Source: Acidobacteriota bacterium (GTDB lineage: Bacteria; Acidobacteriota; Blastocatellia; RBC074). From it: a stretch of 64,000 bases of DNA. Below are positions 33,308 through 42,181 of the stretch, piece after piece. The stretch's first letter is position 1, and every line of letters starts with the position of its first letter. The stretch spans positions 1 to 64,000 of the forward strand of contig JAFDVL010000084.1 of assembly GCA_018268995.1 (NCBI GenBank), in the 5' to 3' direction. Below the pieces are notes generated by a model that did not search any database, had not been told where the DNA came from, and saw only the letters and a program-made list of their open reading frames with translations. A program made the translations under genes and the position numbers.

Positions 33308-33512
33308 GCGCCTGGGAGCGCAAGCGTCCCGCTTGCCGGGCGAGCGTAGCGAAGCGAGAGGCGTGGCGAGCGAATCCGCTCAAGAACAAGAGATAGCCGC
33401 ACGACGAAGGCGCGCGGAGTCGCTGCCCTGAAGATGAAGGGGTTGCACCGTGACGGATGCGAGCATCGCTGCGCTCGCTCGCAGCAAGCGGGACGCTTGC
33501 GCTCCCAGGCGC
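33308..33512. repeat. 205-bp element with perfect 29-bp terminal inverted repeat
   Basis: The arms 33308-33336 and 33484-33512 are exact reverse complements over 29 bp (GCGCCTGGGAGCGCAAGCGT ... and the converse). The interior is 147 bp, GC-rich and non-coding. It lies between the HlyD and double-ATPase genes of one operon, so it is presumably transcribed. It has MITE-like structure; no transposase is seen. Confidence 0.9.
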
Positions 33513-33546
33513 TCCGCGTATCGGCAAAAGATAAGAGGCAATCACA

Positions 33547-35553
33547 ATGGAAGCATTACTTGAAATTACACCCGATGTCGTTGCGCGCGAAATGCTGACG
33601 ATGGATTGGGACGAACCGCAAACCATTGAACGAAGCGCGACCGCGATCAAAATTCGCGGTTTGCGCAAAAGCTATGGCGCACTCGAAGCCGTGCGCGGCG
33701 TTGATCTGGAAATTCAACGCGGCGAAATCTTCGGCCTCATCGGCCCCGACGGCGCAGGCAAAACGTCGGTCTTTCAAATCCTCGGCGGCGTGATGCAACC
33801 GACCACGGGCGAAGCGAAAATCTTTGGGCAATCGGCGCGCGAGACGCGTTCGTCCATCGGCTATCTGACGCAGGCGTTCAGTCTCTATCAGGATTTAAGC
33901 GTCGCCGAAAACATGCGCTATATGGGCGAACTGCGCGGATTGTCGCGCGCGGAGATTCAACGGCGCGGGATGCGCTATCTGAAACTCTTCGATATGGATC
34001 GCTTCACGGATCGGCTGGCAGGGCGCTTGAGCGGTGGAATGAAACAGAAGTTGGCGTTGGCTTGTGCGTTGATTACAGAGCCGAAAGTGTTGCTGCTCGA
34101 CGAACCAACGACGGGCGTTGACCCGGTATCGCGGCGCGAATTCTGGGACACGTTAGCGCAGTTATCGGCGGATGGCATGACGATTGTTGTGGCGACGCCG
34201 TACCTCGACGAAGCCGAACGCTGTCATCGCGTTGCACTGATGCACGACGGCGTGATTCATCAAACAGGTACGCCAGCGCAGTTGCGACATCATTCTGGAT
34301 TAAAGCGACTGGAAGTGCGTGCCGCAGATTTGAGTCGCGCGGAAACGCTGCTCTGCAAGGTTGAGAGCCTCGCCGATGTGCAACGCTTCGGCGACCGTTT
34401 GGATGTGATGGCGCGCAATGCCGAAACGGCGGAAGCGATAACACGCGCGACGCTCAGGAGCGCAGGCATTGCCGTGAATGAGATTCGTGCCGGTGCTCCG
34501 ACGCTCGAAAACACGTTCGTTGCGATCCTGCGCGAACTCAATGGCGAAGTGAACACGCCTGCGTTTCCGGTGCGACGCAAATTTCGTGACCGCGCACCGA
34601 ATGCAATTGCGATTGGCGCGCACGAATTGCACAAACGCTTCGGCAAATTCCACGCGGTCAAAGGCATCAACCTCGAAGTCAAATACGGAGAGATTTACGG
34701 CCTGCTCGGTGCCAATGGTGCGGGCAAAACCACGACGATCAAGATGCTGTGCGGTTTGATTGAAGCGACCAGCGGCGAACTAACGTTGGCCGATGAAAAA
34801 GGCGGCTTTCGTTCGAGTTTCGTGCGGCAACGCATTGGCTATATGTCGCAGAAGTTTTCTCTTTATGACGACCTGACGATCAGCGAAAACCTGGATTTCT
34901 TTGCGGGCGTGTATGGCGTGCCCCCTGCTGAACGCGCCGAGAAAATGCAATGGGCTTTGGAATTTTCCGGGCTCGCCGGACGCGGCAATATGCTGACCGG
35001 GTCATTACCGGGTGGATGGAAACAACGCGTCGCTTTTGGAGCTGCAATTATGCACGAACCCAGTGTTTTGTTTTTGGACGAACCGACTTCCGGCGTTGAC
35101 CCGCTGGCGCGCCGCGCCTTTTGGCAAATGATCAACCGCCTTGCAGATCGTGGCGTCGCGGTGTTGGTGACAACGCATTACCTCGAAGAAGCCGAGCAAT
35201 GCAATCGGCTCGGCCTAATGGTTGCAGGCGAGTTAGTCGCACAAGGCACGCCGACCGAAGTCAAAGCCGCACAGCGCGGTCAGCTGATCGAACTCAATAC
35301 CAGTGCCCCGCAACAGGCGGCGAATTTGCTCAAAGCAGAAATGGAGTCGTGGCGCGTTTCTCTATTCGGAGATCGCTTGCACGTGATTGTGGACGAAGAA
35401 GTGCTTTCGGCGATTCAAAACCTGCAACAACGCCTGCGCCGCGCGGGCATTGATGTTCGCGATGCCTACGAAGAGCGCATTTCGCTCGAAGACGTGTTCA
35501 TCGCCGTCGTCGAACAAGCGCGCCGCGAAGGCAAAGTTGCTGCTGAGGATTGA
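33547..35553 (+). CDS. Double ABC ATPase of an ABC-2 exporter (YbhF-like)
   Basis: 668 residues with two nucleotide-binding domains. NBD1 (about 35-255): Walker A GPDGAGKT at 66-73, signature LSGGM, Walker B LLLDEPTTGVDP, switch His region VVATPYLDEAE. NBD2 (about 355-600): Walker A GANGAGKTT, signature LPGGW (degenerate from LSGGQ), Walker B VLFLDEPTSGVDP, then TTHYLEEAE. Asymmetric signature motifs occur in this family. A regulatory linker lies between the domains. It energises the two permeases that follow. Confidence 0.93.
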   Translation: MEALLEITPDVVAREMLTMDWDEPQTIERSATAIKIRGLRKSYGALEAVRGVDLEIQRGEIFGLIGPDGAGKTSVFQILGGVMQPTTGEAKIFGQSARETRSSIGYLTQAFSLYQDLSVAENMRYMGELRGLSRAEIQRRGMRYLKLFDMDRFTDRLAGRLSGGMKQKLALACALITEPKVLLLDEPTTGVDPVSRREFWDTLAQLSADGMTIVVATPYLDEAERCHRVALMHDGVIHQTGTPAQLRHHSGLKRLEVRAADLSRAETLLCKVESLADVQRFGDRLDVMARNAETAEAITRATLRSAGIAVNEIRAGAPTLENTFVAILRELNGEVNTPAFPVRRKFRDRAPNAIAIGAHELHKRFGKFHAVKGINLEVKYGEIYGLLGANGAGKTTTIKMLCGLIEATSGELTLADEKGGFRSSFVRQRIGYMSQKFSLYDDLTISENLDFFAGVYGVPPAERAEKMQWALEFSGLAGRGNMLTGSLPGGWKQRVAFGAAIMHEPSVLFLDEPTSGVDPLARRAFWQMINRLADRGVAVLVTTHYLEEAEQCNRLGLMVAGELVAQGTPTEVKAAQRGQLIELNTSAPQQAANLLKAEMESWRVSLFGDRLHVIVDEEVLSAIQNLQQRLRRAGIDVRDAYEERISLEDVFIAVVEQARREGKVAAED

Positions 35554-35563
35554 AGAGGTTGCT

Positions 35564-36676
35564 ATGAAACGAATCATCGCGCAAATGCGCAAAGAACTAA
35601 CGCAAATTTTTCGAGATCGGTTAACCGTCGCACTCGCATTGGTGCTGCCGCTGATCTTGCTGGTGATGTACGGTAATGCAATCTCATTTTCTGTCACCAA
35701 TGTCGCGATCTTTATTGAAGACCTCGATCAATCGCCGCGCTCACGCGAATACATCGCGGCAATTGCGGCTTCGCGCACATTCCGAATAGTTTCTTTGCCT
35801 GGCGGCCTCGGCAAAGACGAAGCCCTCGCCGCCGAAGTAGTGCGTGCCGTGATAACGATCCCTCCGCACTTTGAGAGTGATTTGATGCGCGGACGCAATG
35901 CCGAAGTGCAGTGGCTGATAGATGCCACCGATGCCAACACAGCGAATAATTTGCGTGGCAGCGCGACTGCGATCACCCAATCTTTCTGTCGGCAAAATGG
36001 ATTGAATCCAACGGCGATCCGGCCTGCGGTAAGTGCTGAGATGCGGCTCTGGTTCAACCCCGGACGCGAAACATACAAATACATCGGCCCCGGTACGATT
36101 GCAGTGGTGCTCGCCTTGTTTCCACCCTTGCTGGCAGCCCTGGCGATGGCACGCGAGCACGAGCATAAGACGATTTTGCAGGTCTATGTTTCCAACATCT
36201 CGGCGCGGGAATTTTTGCTCGGCAAAACCCTGGCGTTCTTTGTCCTTGCGCTGGCGGAATTCGTGTTGGTCGTCTCGTCTGGAATGTTGCTGTTTGGGCT
36301 GCGTTTTGTCGGTGATCCATCGCCTTTTCTGATTGGCGCTTTGATCTACCTCTTTTGTTGTGTCGCTTTCGGCGTGATGGCGGGCACCGCGATTGATAAT
36401 CAGGCGGCAACAATTCAAGCGGTTTCGATGGTTTGTTTCCTGCTGTCGTTTTTACTGTCGGGATTTATCTTCCCACTTTCCAATGTGCCGTCAATCATCC
36501 GTTGGGTTGCTTATGTCGTACCGGCGCAATACTTCATCGAAATCACGCGTGATGCGTTTGTGCGGGGCGGCGGCTGGAGCGCTGTCTTGCCCGGCATCTT
36601 CGCCCTCACAGGGCTGGGAATCTTTTTCCTTTTCACCGCATGGCGAAAGATGCGGAGAATGCAGGTGAATGTATGA
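35564..36676 (+). CDS. ABC-2 permease (YbhS-like)
   Basis: 370 residues from the ATG at 35564; the frame extends to 35387, but that part overlaps the ATPase. A cytoplasmic N-terminus (MKRIIAQMRKELTQIFRDRL) precedes the first helix (TVALALVLPLILLVMYGNAI). A large periplasmic loop (EDLDQSPRSREYIAAIAASR) and five further helices follow, ending with WRKMRRMQVNV. This is the ABC2_membrane family topology. The gene ends in an ATGA overlap with the next permease. Confidence 0.9.
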   Translation: MKRIIAQMRKELTQIFRDRLTVALALVLPLILLVMYGNAISFSVTNVAIFIEDLDQSPRSREYIAAIAASRTFRIVSLPGGLGKDEALAAEVVRAVITIPPHFESDLMRGRNAEVQWLIDATDANTANNLRGSATAITQSFCRQNGLNPTAIRPAVSAEMRLWFNPGRETYKYIGPGTIAVVLALFPPLLAALAMAREHEHKTILQVYVSNISAREFLLGKTLAFFVLALAEFVLVVSSGMLLFGLRFVGDPSPFLIGALIYLFCCVAFGVMAGTAIDNQAATIQAVSMVCFLLSFLLSGFIFPLSNVPSIIRWVAYVVPAQYFIEITRDAFVRGGGWSAVLPGIFALTGLGIFFLFTAWRKMRRMQVNV

Positions 36677-37821
36677 AAAATCTGATCCACAAAATTCGCG
36701 GACTGCGTGTCTTTGTACTGTTCCTGAAAGAAATGCGACAGAGCAGACGAGATCGCAAATTCATTGCGGCATTGATTCTGCCGCCGACTGTGCAATTGAT
36801 CCTCTTCGGTTTCGCCCTCAATCCAAACGTCACCGATTTGCGACTGGGCGTTGTGGATGATAGCCGCTCGGTCTTGAGCCGTGAATTGATTGCGGCTTTT
36901 GAAGCCAGCGGATCATTTCGGGTGAAAACCTACTTCGCTTCGCCGACCGTGTTAGGTCAGGAGTTGAGCGCAGGCAAACTGGATGCGGGCATCATCTTCC
37001 CCCCGGATTTTGCGCGTCAGCGTGAGCGCGGAGAAACAGCGAAAGTGCAGTTTGTCTTGGACGCAGTAAATTCCAATACAGCAGGCATTGCATCCGGCTA
37101 TGCGCAACGCATCATCAATTCGTTCAATCAACAGTTTTTCAAAAGCGAGGCAGGCGTCAAGCTGGATGGCGCTACCACACCGTTATCCGCGCGGGTGGCA
37201 TTGCTCTACAATCCAGGCTTGCGCAATTCGTGGTTTATCCTGACAGGCGTGCTTGGCATCCTGTTGATTCTGAACGGCACGTTGGTGGCGGCAGGCGCGA
37301 TGGTCAAGGAAAAGGAAGTAGGAACCGTTGAGCAATTGTTGATGACGCCAGCCGCAGCGTGGGAAATCATTACAGCGAAAATCGTGCCGCTTTGTTTGCT
37401 GTTATCGCTCGACATTTGGTTGGCGCTCGGTGTGGGCTGGCTGGTGTTTGATGTCCCACTGCACGGCAGTTTGTTGTTGCTGTATTGCGCTGGTGTTTTA
37501 TGTGTGCTGGCGGGCGTAGGGTTGGGAACGTTCCTCGCTACGTTTTCCCGTTCCTTGCAACAGGCGCAATTGTTGAGCTTTTTTGTGAATCCGCCCCTGG
37601 CTATGATCTCCGGGGCAACCACGCCGATTGAAGCAATGCCAATGTGGATGCAAGCCTTCACGTGGATCAATCCTGTCCGTCATTTCTCTACGGTGGCACG
37701 CGGCATCCTGCTCAAGGGCGCAGGCATCGAGATTCTGTTTCCGAATCTGCTGGTGTTGATGGTATTCGCTTTTATCCTGGTGTTTTTTAGCGCCAGACAA
37801 TTTCGCAAACAGCTTGGTTAG
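36673..37821 (+). CDS. ABC-2 permease (YbhR-like)
   Basis: 382 residues from the ATG at 36673, which overlaps the previous stop (ATGA). Same family as the preceding permease: first helix FIAALILPPTVQLILFGFAL, periplasmic loop with GVVDDSRSVLSRELIAAFE, and C-terminal helices (LLILNGTLVAAGAMVKEKEVG ... VFAFILVFFSARQFRK). With its partner it forms the heterodimeric transmembrane channel. It is the last gene of the putative sigma-54 operon. Confidence 0.9.
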   Translation: MKNLIHKIRGLRVFVLFLKEMRQSRRDRKFIAALILPPTVQLILFGFALNPNVTDLRLGVVDDSRSVLSRELIAAFEASGSFRVKTYFASPTVLGQELSAGKLDAGIIFPPDFARQRERGETAKVQFVLDAVNSNTAGIASGYAQRIINSFNQQFFKSEAGVKLDGATTPLSARVALLYNPGLRNSWFILTGVLGILLILNGTLVAAGAMVKEKEVGTVEQLLMTPAAAWEIITAKIVPLCLLLSLDIWLALGVGWLVFDVPLHGSLLLLYCAGVLCVLAGVGLGTFLATFSRSLQQAQLLSFFVNPPLAMISGATTPIEAMPMWMQAFTWINPVRHFSTVARGILLKGAGIEILFPNLLVLMVFAFILVFFSARQFRKQLG

Positions 37822-37826
37822 CGCAG

Positions 37827-38020
37827 ATGAAACGATACAGGCACAGTATTTTATTGCACGCCGGAACTTGCTTTGGTGCAATTCTCTTGGGCTTTTGGGG
37901 GCTTTCGGCACAACAAAAAGACTATTTCAAAATCCGGGGCATTGACGAAGCAACCGGGCGCGGCGTGCCGTTGATGGAACTGAAAACAATTAGCGAGTTT
38001 GTGCTTGGCGTAATCAATGT
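37827..38020 (+). pseudogene. Fragment of an exported protein, N-terminus only
   Basis: It reads MKRYRHSILLHAGTCFGAIL (signal-like), then YFKIRGIDEATGRGVPLMEL, a motif common at the start of larger secreted acidobacterial proteins ('vVDxxTGRGVPLVEL'). After about residue 60 the homologous sequence stops and the ORF runs into the 3' end of comM. No downstream domains exist. It is 5 bp from the permease stop and is a stub, not a working gene. Confidence 0.6.
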
Positions 38021-38046
38021 CCGTCATCATCAGCCCAGGCTACTAT

Positions 38047-39597
38047 TCATTGCCAATAATTACGATCCAGTGTCCGATAGTTCACCGCTTCTGCGATATG
38101 GTCGCTCGTGACTTGCTCAACGCCTAACAAATCCGCAATCGTGCGACTCACTTTTAGAATGCGATCATACGCGCGCGCCGATAAGCCATATTTTGTGATT
38201 GCGCGCTCAAGCATAGTTTGTGTGGACAAATCAAGCTGGCAATGTTGCCGAATCAGACGGGGCGTCATTTGCGAATTGGAAAACACCTGCTCGCCTGTAT
38301 AGCGTTCCTGTTGAATCTTTCGTGCGTTGGTCACACGAGCGCGAATTTCCGCCGAACCTTCCGCCGCTTCTTTCTCGGATAACTCGCGCACCTTCACCGC
38401 AGGCACATCAATGTGAATATCAATGCGATCCAGCAGCGGCCCGGAGATTTTCGAGATGTAGCGTTGAATTTGCGGCGGCGAACATTTGCATTCGCGCGTC
38501 GGATCGTTGAAGAAGCCACACGGACATGGATTCATTGCAGCAACCAACATAAAGCTCGACGGAAATGTCAGTGACATTGCGGCGCGGCTGATCGTGACTT
38601 TGTGGTCTTCGAGCGGTTGCCGCAGCACTTCTAAAACGTTTCGTTCAAACTCCGGCAATTCATCCAAAAACAACAGACCATTATGGGCCAGCGAGACTTC
38701 ACCCGGCTTCGGAATCGCGCCGCCGCCAATCAATCCCGCATCAGAAATCGTGTGGTGTGGCGAGCGAAACGGACGATGTTGCACTAAACCGCTGGCCCCG
38801 GAGAGTCCCGCGACGCTATGAATCTTGGTTGTCTCAAGGGCTTCATCAAACGTGATCGGCGGCAAAATCGTCGGGATGCGTTTGGCGAGCATTGTTTTGC
38901 CAGAACCGGGCGGGCCAATCATCAGGATGTTATGGCCTCCGGCAGTCGCAATTTCAATCGCACGCTTGGCGTGAAATTGGCCGCGCACTTCGCGGAAATC
39001 CACAGGATAGTTTTCGGCTTCATGCAGCATCGCTGCCGTATCCACGACAAGTGGCGGCGGCATTTCATCAGCATTCAGTAAGTCAATCACTTCGCGCAAA
39101 TCGTTGACCGGGTACACATCCAAGCCAGTGACGACAGCAGCTTCGCTCGCGTTTTCGGCGGGCAAAAACAGGCGTTTGAAATTGTTGCGCCGCGCGGCGA
39201 CGGCAATCGGCAACGCGCCGCGAATCGCACGAATGCGCCCGTCCAATGCCAGTTCGCCAACCAGCAATGTGTCGCTTAAATCTTCGCGTTTCAGCTCGCC
39301 ATTGGCACCGAGAATGCCGACCGCAATCGGCAAATCAAAGGCCGAGCCTTCTTTCTTCACATCGGCAGGCGCGAGGTTAATTGTGATGCGGTAAACAGGA
39401 AAGAAAATGCCGCTGTTGGTGATGGCAGCGCGAATGCGTTCGCGGCTTTCGCGAACGGCCAAGTCGGGCAGTCCGACAACTGTGACGGTGGGTTCGGGGT
39501 TCATGGAATCCCCGGCACGGGGCGTTAAGTTGACTTCGACTTCGACTAATTCGGCATCAATGCCGTATACGGCTGCACTGAGCGTTTTGAAAAGCAC
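38047..39597 (-). CDS. comM: ComM/YifB-family Mg-chelatase-like AAA+ ATPase
   Basis: 516 residues from a GTG at 39597 with a GGAGGT Shine-Dalgarno sequence. The N-terminal ChlI-like domain starts MLFKTLSAAVYGIDAELVEV. The AAA+ core carries Walker A GPPGSGKT and Walker B LLFLDELPEF, and a zinc cluster lies in NPCPCGFFNDPTRECKCSP. The C-terminal chelatase-like domain ends DRNYWQ. ComM helicases act in branch migration during natural transformation. It is the intact copy of the fragment at 23303-23500. Its stop side faces the exported-protein stub. Confidence 0.92.
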   Translation of the reverse strand: MLFKTLSAAVYGIDAELVEVEVNLTPRAGDSMNPEPTVTVVGLPDLAVRESRERIRAAITNSGIFFPVYRITINLAPADVKKEGSAFDLPIAVGILGANGELKREDLSDTLLVGELALDGRIRAIRGALPIAVAARRNNFKRLFLPAENASEAAVVTGLDVYPVNDLREVIDLLNADEMPPPLVVDTAAMLHEAENYPVDFREVRGQFHAKRAIEIATAGGHNILMIGPPGSGKTMLAKRIPTILPPITFDEALETTKIHSVAGLSGASGLVQHRPFRSPHHTISDAGLIGGGAIPKPGEVSLAHNGLLFLDELPEFERNVLEVLRQPLEDHKVTISRAAMSLTFPSSFMLVAAMNPCPCGFFNDPTRECKCSPPQIQRYISKISGPLLDRIDIHIDVPAVKVRELSEKEAAEGSAEIRARVTNARKIQQERYTGEQVFSNSQMTPRLIRQHCQLDLSTQTMLERAITKYGLSARAYDRILKVSRTIADLLGVEQVTSDHIAEAVNYRTLDRNYWQ

Positions 39598-39967
39598 CAG
39601 TCACCTCCAAGTAGTGAATGAGTAATTTACGATATTGCTTTTTCGGTCAGGAAAGACTGGAACCACAATGACCGTCGACATCATAACGTCACTCTGAAAA
39701 GAAGCCAAAAGGATTTCCCTTTTTCCGCTCAAAGATTCACCCAGCAAACAACGTCAATGGGTGTTTTCGCTCAACTTGACGGGGAACATTCCGCACCCAA
39801 TCGCGATCCCAGTCCCCCCCGTGAAGAAAACCAATTGGTACATTGTTTGCCATAGTCATTTTGGTCAGAGAAGAACCTGGCGAAGAGATGAAAAATACTT
39901 CTCTCAAAAGGTTTTGTTTGATGTTTGACCTTGAAGACAAATAACAACCTGCTAAAGGAGGTGGGTT
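39598..39967. other. 370-bp divergent gap, no gene recognised
   Basis: The region between comM and the 222-residue membrane protein. I see no coding signal strong enough to call. A minus-strand 38-codon frame beginning at a MANNVPIGFLHGG codon run (reading to 39737) is not supported. AGGAGGT lies at about 39955, a strong RBS for the + gene. Promoters for both genes are presumably here. Confidence 0.5.
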
Positions 39968-40636
39968 ATGAAAGAGCGAATGAAATGGGTCGTCATCGGA
40001 TTCGGGTTTATGGTCGGCATCCAAGTGCTGACTTCGCTGATGTTCTCGTTATTGCTTCAAATTTCCAATCAAAGCCCCGGCACAGTTGAAAGTGATCAGT
40101 GGGTATTAGTCATTTTCGGCTTGACGTTGGCCGCGTTTCTGGTTGGCGGTTTGGTCATTGGACGTTTTGAAGAACAACCACGGATTTACGACGCCGTGTG
40201 GGCAGCGGTACTGACGCTGATTGTCTCGAACATCATGTTTTACGTCCTGCCCGAAAGCACGCGCCACCAATTCACCGGCAGCAAATGGTTGCTGGACGCA
40301 AATGGGCAATTCGCCCCGTTGTGGCTCAGTCTGTTGCAGATGTTGCCCGCGCTGGGCGCAGCCGCCATCGGGGCCACACTGGGTTATCACCTGACCAGTC
40401 CTGTGGGAGCAGCATGGGAACGCTTTATTGGAATGCTTGGATTAATCGGTGCCATCGCAGGCATTGCTGTCGCCTTTGTCGTCGGCAGCATGGTGATTCC
40501 CTGGCATTGGCTGGCGCTCGTGCTGGTGCTGTTCATTGTCGGCTGTGCTTACACCTACCACATTTTCAAGCGGGGGGAACACGAGTTGGATGACATTGCG
40601 ATTATATCCGAACATCGGCACGGACAACCCAGCTAA
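39968..40636 (+). CDS. Polytopic membrane protein, unknown
   Basis: 222 residues, about six helices (WVVIGFGFMVGIQVLTSLM; VLVIFGLTLAAFLVGGLVIG; VWAAVLTLIVSNIMFYVLP; LQMLPALGAAAIGATLGYHL; WERFIGMLGLIGAIAGIAVA; WLALVLVLFIVGCAYTYHIF). A cytoplasmic tail is rich in charged residues. The strongest RBS in the area (AAGGAGGTG) precedes the ATG. It is unrelated to known families I can name. Confidence 0.75.
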   Translation: MKERMKWVVIGFGFMVGIQVLTSLMFSLLLQISNQSPGTVESDQWVLVIFGLTLAAFLVGGLVIGRFEEQPRIYDAVWAAVLTLIVSNIMFYVLPESTRHQFTGSKWLLDANGQFAPLWLSLLQMLPALGAAAIGATLGYHLTSPVGAAWERFIGMLGLIGAIAGIAVAFVVGSMVIPWHWLALVLVLFIVGCAYTYHIFKRGEHELDDIAIISEHRHGQPS

Positions 40637-40656
40637 ATGAAGTTCAGAACACTTCA

Positions 40657-40686
40657 GGAAGGTCTGAAGAAGATTTCAGACTTTCC
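40657..40686. terminator. 12-bp hairpin after the membrane protein gene
   Basis: GGAAGGTCTGAA / TTCAGACTTTCC (one G-U pair), loop GAAGAT. No uniform T run follows, so it may be a weak terminator or an mRNA-processing fold between this gene and the M48 gene. Confidence 0.45.
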
Positions 40687-40732
40687 CTGATTTATTGATT
40701 CCCTTGCTGGCGAATCAGCAAAAGGGGGATGT

Positions 40733-42136
40733 ATGCAAAGACCTAACCGTATTGGAACGGATTTGTTGCTTTGCCTGGCGCTGATGGTTTGGCCAATTGC
40801 AGCTGCGACTGCGTTCCAGCCAGATTGGGTAAGCCAAACCGCTGCACTGATCAGTCAAGCCAAAGAACAAGGCCTGAATTATCTCAACACTCGTGACAAC
40901 AAAGCCAAGGACATCGCCAAGAAAAATCTTGAAAAAGCGGAGAAGCAACTCAAAGACTATGTAAAAAAGCAGAATGATTGCGAGCGGTGCTTTGAGTTGT
41001 TGGCCGAAACCTATCTATATCGCGCTTACTTTGGTTTCTCGAAGGATTACGACAACTGCGTCGAAACGGCGCAAAAAGGCTTACAGCTTTTCCCAAACAA
41101 TTATCGCCTCGCCTTGCTGAAAGGCTACGCGCATTACAACTGTGAAGAATATGATCAGGCGCTGCGGGCCTTGAACCGCTATGTCATGACCACCACCGAC
41201 GATGAAGCAACGAAGGCACAGGCACGACAGGTGCAAAATACGTGTCAGGACAAATTTCTGACCAACTGGAATCGCCAAGCTAATTTCTATCAATCCAAGG
41301 AATCGCGCATCGAAGGTTTCAATTCGCAAACGAATCGGATGGAGGTCGTTTTTCAGATCACACCGGAATACGAATTGAATCTCGGCAGTCAGGGGTTTGC
41401 CGCCATCACGCAACAAAAACCACCGTACAATGACCCGGAAATTCAAACCTACCTGCAAACGCTAGTGGATAAATTAGTCGCCAAAAATCCCGGCTCGAAT
41501 TTCGCGTACAAAGTGACGGTGCTGAATTCGCCGGAGGTAAACGCCGTCACGCCGCCGGGACACATCATCGTGTACACCGGCTTGCTCGCGTTTGCGGACA
41601 ACGAATCGGAATTGGCTGCCGTGATGTCGCACGAACTGGCACACAATTACGCGCATCATCAGGGCCGCGCCGCAATCAAGGAATTCACCACACGCAGCAT
41701 CGCCGGAGCCATTCTGCAAGCCGTCAATCCACAAGGAGCGATACAACAAACCATCGCGCAATTGTCGGCCACCATCGGCCTCAACCTGATTATGCGGGCA
41801 TATAGTCGCTTCGAGGAAAAAGAAGCCGATCATTACGGCGCACATATTTTGTACAACGCGGGCTATGACCCGACGGCGTTTTCGATGGTGTTTGCGAAGA
41901 TGTACAAAATGAGCCCGAAACAACCGATTAAGTTTCTCAGCACGCACCCGCCTGCACCGGATCGCGCCGCGTATATGATTGATTATGTCGAAGCCTTCCC
42001 GATTGGCTCCACCGAGGTCAAAACCGACAGCGCTGAATTCAAGCAGATTAAGGCGAAAGTGATGGCGCTGATGCCAAGCGCAATGCAACAGAAAACGCCC
42101 GGCAAAGGCGTGATCCCTCCGCTGCCTTGGCGCTGA
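40733..42136 (+). CDS. M48-family metalloprotease with TPR-like N-terminus
   Basis: 467 residues. The signal peptide ends near 27. A helical/TPR-like domain follows (about 50-190, ETYLYRAYFGFSKDYDNC). The protease domain has the HEXXH motif HELAH (near 303) and the third ligand Glu in EEKEADHYG. It ends with a Gly/Pro tail. M48 enzymes degrade or mature periplasmic proteins (BepA is a relative). It is transcribed into the VWA protein (46 bp apart), so the pair may form one envelope system. Confidence 0.9.
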   Translation: MQRPNRIGTDLLLCLALMVWPIAAATAFQPDWVSQTAALISQAKEQGLNYLNTRDNKAKDIAKKNLEKAEKQLKDYVKKQNDCERCFELLAETYLYRAYFGFSKDYDNCVETAQKGLQLFPNNYRLALLKGYAHYNCEEYDQALRALNRYVMTTTDDEATKAQARQVQNTCQDKFLTNWNRQANFYQSKESRIEGFNSQTNRMEVVFQITPEYELNLGSQGFAAITQQKPPYNDPEIQTYLQTLVDKLVAKNPGSNFAYKVTVLNSPEVNAVTPPGHIIVYTGLLAFADNESELAAVMSHELAHNYAHHQGRAAIKEFTTRSIAGAILQAVNPQGAIQQTIAQLSATIGLNLIMRAYSRFEEKEADHYGAHILYNAGYDPTAFSMVFAKMYKMSPKQPIKFLSTHPPAPDRAAYMIDYVEAFPIGSTEVKTDSAEFKQIKAKVMALMPSAMQQKTPGKGVIPPLPWR

Positions 42137-42153
42137 TAGGCGACCCGCCTATC
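42135..42153. repeat. 8-bp hairpin between the M48 and VWA genes
   Basis: GATAGGCG-ACC-CGCCTATC, overlapping the M48 stop codon and ending 18 bp before the AGGAGG of the next gene. It could attenuate or process the joint transcript. Confidence 0.6.
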
Positions 42154-42181
42154 GTACCTTGATTGCGCGCAGGAGGTGAAT

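Noticed and set aside
35387..35563. Upstream extension of the first permease
   Set aside because: Overlaps the double ATPase; the ATG at 35564 begins the typical permease N-terminus.
39737..40024. 95-codon minus frame between comM and the membrane protein
   Set aside because: Overlaps the N-terminus of the 222-residue gene; only a 38-codon part lies in the gap and no homology is recognised.
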